Of a stretch of DNA of 64,000 nt, positions 55,801 through 64,000 are shown one piece after another. Source of the DNA: Sarcocystis neurona (lineage: Eukaryota > Apicomplexa > Conoidasida > Eucoccidiorida > Sarcocystidae); contig KL647310.1 in NCBI GenBank assembly GCA_000727475.1, positions 1,005,324 to 1,069,323 of the forward strand. The letters run 5' to 3'. How positions within the stretch are numbered: the stretch's first letter is position 1; each line of letters opens with the position of its first letter. The notes beneath the pieces were generated by a model. That model worked only from the letters and a program-made list of their open reading frames with translations, made no database searches and was not told the DNA's origin. A program made the position numbers and the translations under genes.

Positions 55801-58800
55801 TCGACACAGCGTTCAAAATGAAAGTGTCGCCAGAGAGCGCTAAAATACTCCAAGAACATCGGGAGAAACGGAGACAGGAGCAGGCGCAGAGGACCCCCAC
55901 TGATTTGGAGACCATATATAAAAAAGCTAGCTCTGCAGTTCCAGCAGCGAGTAAGACCACCACTTTTGTTGGTACGCAGAGTGCATGCAGGTGCGCAGAT
56001 TTATACAACATACTGCACGTACACACGACGTTGCGAGTACGTCCTACACAAATCCAGACAACGGCGTAGACGGCGCATGAGAGTCCCGCCATACAAGTCG
56101 TTATCCATGTTGACATTGGGAGGTAAGCAAGTATTTTGGTGGCCACGGGTGCACCTGCGTAACGTGAGGCGTACCCGCCCATGACATCGTTTCGTTTTCC
56201 CTGATACTCTGGTACGTTACAGATATCGCGCATCATGGGACGAAAAGTACAAACAGTTAGTATTATGCTGTAAAGTCACTAACCATCTACTCGCGCTCTG
56301 TCACGTTGATTGACTTGCCTGCTATGCTTGATCGGCCGCAAGAAACTCCACTGCGACGCTTCGCGGCATCGGAAAGGCATGACGCATCCTGACGGCTGCA
56401 TATATATGCTTACATCCAAACGGCCTGTGAGTGTGAATGTATGTACCCGTTGCGACATGTAGGCGGTTGGAGTATAGCGTGACACCCTCTGAGCCTCTGC
56501 GTGTATGGTCGCCGAGTCCAGTTTATCCTGTAATGCGTGCACAGCCGATATGGTGATTTCGCGTCAACTCTACAGCCTGAACTACTTCCGCAGGAAAAGC
56601 GGTGGTAAAGAACATCTTGATTATCAGCGTCCACTTGACTCTGATTCCTTGCTCGTCTTTTTGCATCCATCTCAAAGGCCTTCACGTGTAGGCATGTACC
56701 CGGTCGGGGGCGCCGTGCGCTGCACTGGAGCACAGCCTGCTTGATCGCTGTCAACATATAACATATATACACATACGTATATTCATCCACGTGTATGTTT
56801 GCACATCTGTGCGCGGTACTGCGCTGCGCGTACTCGCGTGCAGATTTGAACTCCCGTGTGTGTACCCAGCGTGGCACTGCAGAGTGAGGCCAGCTGCATC
56901 TGCATACTTCCTGTGTTGGACAGTCGTTGTTCCAGCTGCCCGCTTGTCTCTCGTATGTGTCCGCACACGTGTGCACCTCCACGTATTCGAGCCTCGTAAG
57001 TCAGCGCCTACTCTTGTGTGCAGCCCCAATTTTCGTTGTCAACTACTTATGTGGGCGACATTACCAGGTGAATACGTAACCTTAGAGTTTGCAGCTATGC
57101 GAAGGAGCCTAACTATCCACGCCAAGATCAGAACTATGATCGCTTTTGCAACAGATTATTCTATGAGGAATACTAGTGCCTTTCCAGGTGTCATCACTTC
57201 TTAAAGGTAACGTGCCTATCGAGTTCACGTATCTACGGACTCTCTCCGGCCACTTCCATATTATGCTCTCTACACATCCTATTGGTGTAACGTGCACGCC
57301 CCGGCGTTGTGTTTTTACCCTTGACAGATTACCTTGGCGTCGGCTACGACTCAGTGAAGGGCAATCCCGTAGGCGATCCTGTTATAATGGGTGACCCTGG
57401 TCTTCGTGCTCCGGTCATTCGTTTGGAATACAAACAGGACGCTGACGGCGTCTCGAACGACTTAACGTCTTTGCAGCCTGTTGGTGGATTTGTACGACCG
57501 TACGTGGCCTGCAGACAGAGCGAATCCATAAAGGAGATCAACAGTCTTCACGACTATCAGAAAGAGCTCTCCGTCGACGCTTCACTGCAAGGCGGAGATT
57601 TGCTCGGGGCGAACTGCTTCTCTGCGTCAGCAGGTTACAAGGAGGTCGCAAAAGAAGTCACTTCAAAAGTGAACAAAAGCTATATGATAAGGACGTACTG
57701 CATACGCTACGAGGCCGGTTTGGCTCAGTCTTCAAACATGAAGTGGTTAGTCGAGGCAAACGCGGCCTCTCGCAGGCGTGATATTTTCGTGTATAGTGAC
57801 ACTTAGGAACACGTAGCAAAAGTCGTTGGAGTGTTAGTTATACACTGCATGAGGGTATATGAGGCCGCAAGATCATCTCTGCCTTGAACGCGTACGCGGT
57901 CACCGTGTGCCGAATGCTCCGTGTCTACAGCGTTCTACACGCACAGTATCAGTGTGTGAAACTGAGTGGGATACTGCGTGTCGAACGTGGGCTCTAGGAA
58001 ACACGTGCACAAGTGGGATATCCATGAATTACCGTCGTATGCGTTTAGCTGTGGAGCGGGACATCTTTAACGTACGCCGAATGGAGCGCTCTAGAGTCTG
58101 AACATCAAAACACAACAGTTTGTGGAAGGCAGTTTCTGCATACAAACTGGCGTCTGTATTTATGCTACAGTGAATAGCCTGAGCACCGTAGAATCTGAGC
58201 GTGCAACCCTCGCTGCGATGGTGTAATGCTGGCTTTTTTCTGCAGGACGCCGACGCTGGCATTCTCTGCTGCTGTTGACCAGCTGCCCACAGACTTTGAT
58301 GGCAAGAAACCTGGATGCGCGTGCACTCCTGACCAGTGGCGTCAGGATCACACAGTGGAGGCCTGCAGATCCTCGAATATACCTTTATGGTTCAGTTTTT
58401 TTGACCAGTTTGGCACGCATTACATCACACGCCTTTTTGCCGGTAGGCAGGACCAGGCGTCTGCCATACAATAACATACGTGCGTGGCGTGTGAATAGTT
58501 ACGCATTTCTCGCGTGCTACCACGAAGTGCACACGCACACGTGTACAAGTGTATGTACATGTGCAAACAGACGAAGCTACGGAAAAATAAGGACTCCGTA
58601 TTGATATGCGAGATGTAGACATCAACTCTCGTATGTTTGCTGATCATTTCCCATCTGTGTAGATGGTTTCCTCTCCGTGCCCGCAACCCTACCGCCCAGC
58701 CTCTCCACACTAAGGCTTCCGCGATTGAGAACTCAATAGGGAGTTATGTTTGCACAGTGGAAGCATCGGGTGCGCCATTATACATGCTGTCTGATGAAGA

Positions 58801-61800
58801 CCTCTGTAACTCCGAATTTGGCAGTGGCTCAGCTGTTTGTACCTGCAGACGACCACGTCGTCATCTTGGCTATTCGCGGTGTCTGGTGCTATGGTACGTA
58901 CGCATCTATCCCAGCGCAACAGTTCGCGGCATTTACAATGTCAATGCGCATAAACGTCTTGTGATTGTCCTGTCCTTGCACCTCCGAGGTGTGGCATAGG
59001 GTTTTACAAGTACGCGAGGCTGCCCCATTATCGCCAGCTGCTTCTAGTTGAAACTCACACATACATGCGTACATGCACAAATGCAGAGGAGCGGACTTCC
59101 TTGTGCTGGTGGCACGTTTCTTGCAGGTGGGAAAATGACCTACCAGGTGACAGTGAACGCTTCGGACGTACGAAAGGCGAAAATGCGAGGCGTAAACGTT
59201 GAAGCGCAGATTAAGTTACAACTGGGCGTGTTCAGCGGCGGCGGTTCCAATAAAGTAAAGAACAAAAGCCAGTCCAAGTCTCAAAACTACGAATTGAATA
59301 TTACGAAAGAAACACTCATTATTGGCGGACGACCTCCTGCTGACGTGTCCGACCCCGCTTCTCTAGCAAGCTGGGCGGATACTGTGGAGGAGCTTCCAAT
59401 GCCGGTAAGGCTTTCGCAGTCGACGCGCACGTCTGCCAAGCTTTCCCTGCATATGTGTTTCTATGCATGCATATATGGCAGCTACTTATCCTTAAACAGA
59501 CATTCGCACAAGTGCAATCAGTGGCGCACCGTTCAGTCATCGATGAAGAATCTCGGAGAATGTTTTTGTGTGTTGTGTGCACGCACCCTGTTCGAGTAAT
59601 GACACACGTAGGTGTACAAGTGGCACCTGTCTGGCTGAGAACTGTTACGTAGAAGCTGTTCTTTCTTCTTCCCAAGAAAGTATTCTGCCTCACAGACGGT
59701 CGGCTCTGTTCGGCCCGAGCCACCCTCCACTAAGCCTCCGCGCGCGTATACTCGCCTGACCGACGGACGTTTCCTGTCGTCGTATACAGATTTCACGCTT
59801 GTTTTACCTGGGCACACATCCAACTAAGCCACCCAGGCGACGCACCCCGTAGGACCTGGCGGAAAGTCGTCTCGTACCCTTGTCGAAATGCTCTTTTGAA
59901 TTTTGATTCGAAGATCCGATGCCGTGCTCTGCATGTACTGGCCGAATATGTGCAATCCTGTTGCCTCGTTTCCCAAATATAGGCGTATACATGCGTGTTC
60001 TAACACGCTTGCAGACAGGTCAGGACTACATTTTCCTCACCCGCACTATCAAGTACAAAGGCACTTGTACGTGTGGAGGGTGACTAGATTTGCATTTTCG
60101 TGTTTGTGTGCACAGGCCTCGACTGTGGCCTACCTGTGCTTTCTATGCCAGTTGTGTATACTATTGTGTATGTGTCGGATTTGCTACTTCGTGAACGGTC
60201 GTGCGCTGCAGGTGAAGATGGAAGTCCAGTCGCTGCAGTATCAGTTGCCTCCCGAGAAGCAGCAAGCGTTTTCTGACGCTATTGCCTTCTACGCAAAAGC
60301 CGTTGGCATGTCTTTGCAGGATTTGAATCTGTTGAACGGAGAAGTGAAGACGCTACCGCAGTTGGTACGTCAAGTCTGCGTGATCCTCGAATCGGTCAAG
60401 TTTGTCACAGAGTTGACCTCAGGCAGCAGTGCTCAGTCCTCGGACCCTCTGGGTCGTGTCTGGACCCGCACTTGAGCGTATCACGGTAGCGAACAGCAAG
60501 AGCTTTGTACGCGTAAAAACGGGTTGGTTGGTGTAGTGCGTCTACACACAATGGGCAAAATCTCGTTTTCTCGTATCTGTACCTGGTAGGAACTCTCGTG
60601 CGGTGCCGGTGGTGAAAGCGGCAGTTGTACGTAGGGTAATGCTACAGTCTTTGAACGATATATGAAGCGTGCAGACTGCTACTGTAGGGCAGCCAAAATT
60701 TACTCAATATCATACGAACTGCTAAAGCGGAGCTCTAGAGTTGCGACGAAACAACGTGGACAGCGTGGAGATCCAGGCTACTAGGAAGTAGCCCCTAATA
60801 AAGTGGCAGTCCGTTGTGTTCTTCTGCAACGTGCCTGGTGAACTCGGTTGTCACTCCATTAAGCTATGTACTCTCTGTGCAACTGTGGACAAATATTTGT
60901 TTGCCCGAGGCGTACCATCCTCGTGTCTGTATGTGGTGGAGCTCTCAGATACAATCTTACCACGTGAATTTCCTGGAGAGTAAGCCTTCAGTGCATGTTC
61001 TGCTCACTCTTCCGTAGGCCGCGACAAGAATTCGGGGCCGTTTCATTTCTGTTTGCATGTGTGGCGCTCCTAAGGGATGGACAGAGCTGCATGTGGAAAA
61101 TAGGTGATGCGCTCAGTTGAACGCGATGCGGGCATGCATGGGCGCAGATCACTTCGAATCTGCGTCCGATTACAGCAAGACTAATGTGCGCTGCGCTCGA
61201 TCACACACGTATATTTCTGTGCTGCACACTGCGCGTCCACGTAGACGCTCCTGCAATGTCGTCCATATTCCAGCATCTTGAATTCTGCGTACAGACTACA
61301 TGTTTAGATGGACATGAGCGTACTCTCCTGAGTGCAGACACGTCCGCTGATGGTGAAGATGAGGTCTGCTTCACAGACGATACCAGGCGAATGTGTTTTT
61401 TTGCAGCTGAAGGAAGCGACGCAGGTAGCGTGGGCCGGGCCTGCGCCGGGTTTTGCGAGATGTCCTCCGGGCAAAGTAGTCATTGCTGGCTTTGCTGCTC
61501 ATCTGAGCTTCCTGGAGAAGCACTTGACTAACTACCATATCTCGGCATGTTCGCCTGGAAGGTACCTGCAGCAACTGACTTTTATTTTTCCCTAAGAAGA
61601 GTACCCGTTTGCATAATTCTCGTGCAAGTGTTTGCGTGTGGCCTCGGAGCTACACTGCCTTACGAGCAACTAGGTCGTAGCCAAGGCGTGGACAAGAATA
61701 ACTTCTTCCTTCCGTCAAACAGGCACGAGGTCAACGGACCAGTTGTTTTACGTGTTTACAGCCCAGCAACAGTTTTGGTGTGCCGTCGACCATCATGTAC

Positions 61801-63090
61801 TTCCTGAAGCCCAATGTGGACTTCGTACCATTTTAGACGCCCACGTGTGTCTGCAATGTACTTTTGTGTAGCGAAGCACACCGGGAGTCTTTCTGCAGTG
61901 GCATATGACTATATGAAAATTATGTACCACCCTGCCGAAAGTCGAAGACACAGAACGGAGGGCCCCGGAAGATGGTTTGAAAGGAGACAGCTGATCATTT
62001 GTTGCATATAGATACTGTAACAATAGACTTTCAAGAGAAAAGCTGAAACAAACTGAAATTCTTGATTTGTACACACGTATGCACTTGCAGCAACGTACGG
62101 TACTAATTGGCTTGTTCATGTTGTTCATTGCAGGGAGAAATGCGACGGGGTGGGCGCTTCTAGTACGGAACACGACGACGAAAGAATCTATATGGTTTGC
62201 GGCGACGAGAGTATCAACGAACTGCAACAAGTGGTGGCAGAGTCACCGCCTGGCACCAATGAGGTACTAGAACTTGCAGTAGAAACAAACTTGCATGCTT
62301 GGACACCGTTCTTTGTGCACACTTTTACATCTTCGTGAAAAATAGAGTAGGCAAAGGTGAGTTGAAGCCGATTACTCGAGATATTGCAAGAAGAACGCAA
62401 CTCACTGACTTCGACTCCGGCTAATCCAATTACAGCACAAATAAACTAGCTTATCTGTTTAAACGTGTAAACGACGACCCTACCGGGATGTATACAGCTA
62501 ACCTGGAGATTCACAGCACATAAACGTCGCGGCATCCGCTCAACGCAGAAACTTCCTGGCAACAAGCCTGATGAAAGACAGAATGGACAACACGGAACTG
62601 GGCAGCTTATCGTAGATATCGGCGAACGTACACTAATGCTTAGCAGTACGAACCTTGAACGGAACCTCGAACGTATGGCGCTGATATGGTACTTTAATGC
62701 TACCAAGGTACACGCCGGTACGCCTTAACCGTTGAAAGGCGCACTGTTGGATAGCGTGCCCCGAAAGAATCTCTCGACATGTACCTTTGAGCCGTCGTGT
62801 TTGAAAATACAGTGTGTTAGCAGGACCCGCGTCTCCCAGCGGAAATACGTGCGTATATTCTTTATACATCAAGCTAAGTGTATACGTGAAAACCGGCAAG
62901 TCTTGTACACGCGTACGCAAACGTCTGCAGTCGTCCATCGTTCTGCTTTCATTCATGTCTTCTCTGCAGACTGGGACCATCCTGGAGGCGTCTTGCCCCG
63001 ACGACACCGTAGTTGTCGGTGGCTTTGGATTTTCCGTTGGAGCAGATCGCGCAGGTTTGGAAGCATTCGATATTGAGGCGTGTATAACGG
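52389..63090 (+). CDS. perforin-like protein, MACPF and APC-beta domains
   Basis: Predicted apicomplexan perforin-like protein: a secreted pore-forming protein whose relatives act on vacuole or host membranes at egress or traversal. Supported exons are 52,389-52,850, 53,323-53,935, about 54,411-55,211 or 55,237, 55,789-55,950 or 55,971, 56,545-56,687, 57,188-57,206, 57,328-57,745, 58,246-58,442, 59,127-59,404, 60,212-60,364, 61,407-61,561, 62,134-62,263 and 62,970-63,090. From 57,188 onward every junction is phase-consistent. The MACPF signature WFSFFDQFGTHYI sits at about 58,388-58,426. The C-terminal Cys-Pro-starting repeats (CPPGKVVIAGF, CPDDTVVVGGF) match the apicomplexan APC-beta type. 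The N-terminal third is low-complexity and acidic. A third APC-beta repeat and the stop codon are not firmly located. It lies in the repeat-poor segment and has none of the poly-Ala or poly-Gln runs of the genes to its left. Confidence 0.88.
53323..53935 (+). CDS. perforin-like gene, exon 2 (acidic low-complexity)
   Basis: It starts DGDQGNSHLNSNLAEALGTA after a TTAG acceptor and ends with an acidic cluster (EGPEDDNYDDDADDAVN) at the donor GACG|GTAAGG in phase 1. No domain; probably disordered, and processed or shed in the mature protein by analogy with related proteins. Confidence 0.6.
54026..54300 (+). CDS. possible additional exon(s) of the perforin-like gene
   Basis: Two protein-like frames lie here: AREGTNVVVDPEQDKGDAVR (about 54,033-54,092), and, after the good acceptor CTTACCCCAG at 54,153, IGAIKPSGKEAIARVAEGYN. 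Neither fits the phase left by the exon ending at 53,935. They may be alternative exons, or that exon may use another donor. Confidence 0.3.
54411..55237 (+). CDS. perforin-like gene, exon 3 (Ser/Pro/Asn-rich)
   Basis: The acceptor is at 54,404 or 54,410 (both give the needed phase), with donors at 55,212 (phase 1) or 55,238 (phase 0). The phase of the next exon favours 55,212. It encodes a Ser/Pro/Gly/Asn-rich linker with an early basic patch (RVRRRSPPRRLRMGRR) and no repeats. Confidence 0.55.
55789..55971 (+). CDS. perforin-like gene, exon 4
   Basis: After ACACCTGCAG the frame reads PEVDTAFKMKVSPESAKILQ and then a charged helix EHREKRRQEQAQ. The donor is at 55,951 (A|GTAAGA, better consensus) or 55,972, both phase 1. 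Confidence 0.6.
56545..56687 (+). CDS. perforin-like gene, exon 5
   Basis: An acceptor TGCACAG gives the required phase. The frame reads MVISRQLYSLNYFRRKSGGK and LVFLHPSQRPSR to the donor CGT|GTAGGC in phase 0. Other acceptors at 56,575 and 56,593 are out of phase with the exon before. Confidence 0.45.
57188..57206 (+). CDS. perforin-like gene, candidate 19-base microexon
   Basis: Flanked by TTTCCAG and by AAAG|GTAACG. It encodes VSSLLK plus one base and is the only phase-consistent link I found between the exon ending at 56,687 and the MACPF exon at 57,328. A longer exon using an upstream acceptor is the alternative; an in-frame TGA at about 57,163 limits how far upstream it could start. 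Confidence 0.4.
57328..57745 (+). CDS. perforin-like gene, first MACPF exon
   Basis: It encodes the conserved YLGVGYDSVKGNPVGDP entry to apicomplexan MACPF domains, then GGFVRPYVACRQSES and a Ser/Ala-rich helical stretch (SASAGYKEVAKEVTSK) where the first membrane-inserting helices lie. It ends phase 2 at the donor TG|GTTAGT. Confidence 0.88.
58246..58442 (+). CDS. perforin-like gene, MACPF signature exon
   Basis: The acceptor TTTTTTCTGCAG gives one base to complete a tryptophan. It encodes AFSAAVDQLPTDFDG, a Cys-containing loop and the MACPF signature FDQFGTHYITRLF. The donor CCG|GTAGGC leaves phase 1. Confidence 0.9.
59127..59404 (+). CDS. perforin-like gene, MACPF exon with second helical cluster
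   Basis: It continues with GKMTYQVTVNASDVRKAK and a Gly/Ser/Lys/Asn-rich segment (VFSGGGSNKVKNKSQSKSQN) typical of the second inserting region, then IIGGRPPADVSDPASLASWA. The donor CCG|GTAAGG is phase 0. Confidence 0.88.
60212..60364 (+). CDS. perforin-like gene, end of MACPF domain
   Basis: After GCGCTGCAG it reads VKMEVQSLQYQLPPEKQQAF and a helix SDAIAFYAKAVGMSLQD, then the donor TTG|GTACGT in phase 0. It fits the closing segment of apicomplexan MACPF domains. Confidence 0.8.
61407..61561 (+). CDS. perforin-like gene, first APC-beta repeat
   Basis: After TTTTTTGCAG it reads LKEATQVAWAGPAPGFARC and CPPGKVVIAGFAAHLSFLE, ending near NYHISACSPG with the donor AAG|GTACCT in phase 2. The Cys-Pro-Gly opening with the following hydrophobic strand is the APC-beta repeat pattern. 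Confidence 0.82.
62134..62263 (+). CDS. perforin-like gene, APC-beta linker exon
   Basis: One base completes the arginine codon, then EKCDGVGASSTEHDDERIYM and VCGDESINELQQVVAE to the donor GAG|GTACTA in phase 0. It supplies the second half of the first repeat. Confidence 0.75.
62970..63090 (+). CDS. perforin-like gene, second APC-beta repeat
   Basis: After TTCTCTGCAG it reads TGTILEASCPDDTVVVGGFG and onward to FDIEACIT, with the donor ACGG|GTAAGC in phase 1. It is parallel to the first repeat. Confidence 0.82.
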
Positions 63091-63306
63091 GTAAGCGAAG
63101 ACACGTTATCGCGTGGCTCCGAGGAAAGAAGACGTTGTGGGCAACAGAGAATCGCGCCGCACGTTTCACCCGGACCCCCCTTGTCTGTTATGCGAAGTGA
63201 TTCTCTAGAGAGTGGAGCATGTAAATAGGCTGGGTGTGTACAAAACCCTCCGCTTAACGAAGGAATTCTGTCTAAATACGTTATTTCCTATGTTCGTATG
63301 CGGCAG

Positions 63307-63377
63307 CGATAACACTATCTAACGCCCGTCCCTGCATTCTATCCCCTTGTCCCGTTGGATTCCCTCCATGTCTGTAG
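63307..63377 (+). CDS. candidate terminal exon of the perforin-like gene
   Basis: The acceptor TATGCGGCAG at 63,306 fits the phase of the donor at 63,091. The frame reads ITLSNARPCILSPCPVGFPP and stops at TAG 63,375-63,377. It contains a Cys-Pro motif but is too short for a full third APC-beta repeat. A minus-strand reading of the same bases competes with it. Confidence 0.25.
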
Positions 63378-63491
63378 CACTGAAGCGTGTTTGTGCCCCC
63401 TTGTTGGATACGCTAGCAATTGCACCTGAGCTAATTCGTTGCAACCGCGTCCTCTGGTTGAATACACCGACAGAAAAGGTTATCTTTCCGT
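63319..63491 (-). CDS. candidate terminal exon of a convergent minus-strand gene
   Basis: On the minus strand, after GTCGTAG, 57 codons read GKITFSVGVFNQRTRLQRIS and onward to MEGIQRDKGIECRDGR, then TAG at 63,321-63,319. The composition is natural. A further minus-strand frame at about 63,730-63,860 (SFAPVSGDVLRTLQTSPEVE) could be its upstream exon. No family recognised. Confidence 0.25.
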
Positions 63492-64000
63492 CTACGACGT
63501 AGGGCGGCCAACAAGCATGTTGACGTGCAACACGACATATGCAAAAAAAGAGCATTGAGTCCAAGTGGGACACGAAAGACTTGTTGCGTGAACAAACGCG
63601 GCCGCTCTACTGCACAACTTGGTCGCTAAGGACCTGCGGAATAGTGACGCATGCTTGTGACATGCATACAGCATGCGTATCTCTAAGTACCAGCTTGACT
63701 ACGTACTCGCATACCAATACTTCTGCTTCGAAAGCACCCACGCAGGCAGCAGCCCTTCGTCCACTGTTCTCTACTTCTGGAGATGTCTGGAGCGTCCGCA
63801 GCACGTCGCCAGATACAGGTGCAAATGAAGCCGTGGATGTGTGTAGAGTACTGCGTTCGTACCTAGAAAGTTTTGCTTTGCTGAGAATTGATCTCATCTG
63901 GCACAGCTAAGTCGTGATCTCAGATCACCATCTGGGACTCTAGGGAGCAAGACGTTATTTCAAGGAAAAGTCGCCAAACATTGTGGCTGTCCTCTGGGGC
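63492..64000. other. right edge, unassigned
   Basis: Short frames on both strands. A plus-strand frame ends at TAA 63,908-63,910 and could include a late exon of the perforin-like gene, but the phase and acceptor choice (63,751 or 63,754) are not decisive. Confidence 0.3.

Noticed and set aside
57061..57175. Exon reading AKEPNYPRQDQNYDRFCNRL upstream of the MACPF domain
   Set aside because: Attractive composition, but no GT donor occurs before its in-frame TAG.

Overview
The window looks like nuclear DNA of a coccidian apicomplexan, almost certainly Eimeria. Four things point that way: many-exon genes with GT-AG introns of 0.1-2.5 kb; dense CAG/GCA/CTG trinucleotide tracts in exons and introns alike (poly-Ala, poly-Gln and poly-Ser runs, the homopolymeric amino acid repeats known from Eimeria); TG/TA microsatellites; and an apicomplexan perforin-like (MACPF + APC-beta) gene. 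I see no bacterial-type operon, CRISPR array, IS element or rRNA, and I recognised no tRNA. The species cannot be told by eye. All gene models were built by hand from homology plus splice-site phase matching.

Layout. (1) 1.3-29.9 kb, probably to about 33.2 kb, + strand: one giant gene for a GCN2-type eIF2-alpha kinase. Twelve phase-consistent exons give a conserved protein kinase (7.1-15.9 kb) followed by a histidyl-tRNA-synthetase-like regulatory region (17.4-29.9 kb), both inflated by low-complexity inserts. Introns hold CAG arrays, TG/TA microsatellite blocks and a 455-base assembly gap. (2) 33-38 kb: repeat-poor, mostly unassigned, with two short possible transmembrane exons and some possible minus-strand coding. 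(3) About 40.0-46.0 kb, + strand: a CWC25-like spliceosome factor with a large Arg/Ser-rich insert. (4) 46.9-47.9 kb, - strand: candidate small secreted cysteine-containing protein. (5) 48.0-51.9 kb, + strand: several exon-like stretches of ordinary protein composition that I cannot name. (6) 52.4-63.1 kb or slightly beyond, + strand: perforin-like protein with an N-terminal hydrophobic segment, a low-complexity acidic region, a MACPF domain over four exons and APC-beta repeats. A minus-strand gene may converge on it at the right edge.

The strongest large-scale pattern is compositional. From 1 to about 46 kb (except 33-38 kb) the DNA is saturated with CAG-type repeats; from about 46.3 kb to the end they nearly vanish. 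This looks like a junction between the repeat-rich and repeat-poor segments described for Eimeria chromosomes. The genes do not form a pathway: one controls translation under stress, one acts in splicing, and one is a secretory-pathway pore-forming protein probably used for membrane disruption during egress or cell traversal.
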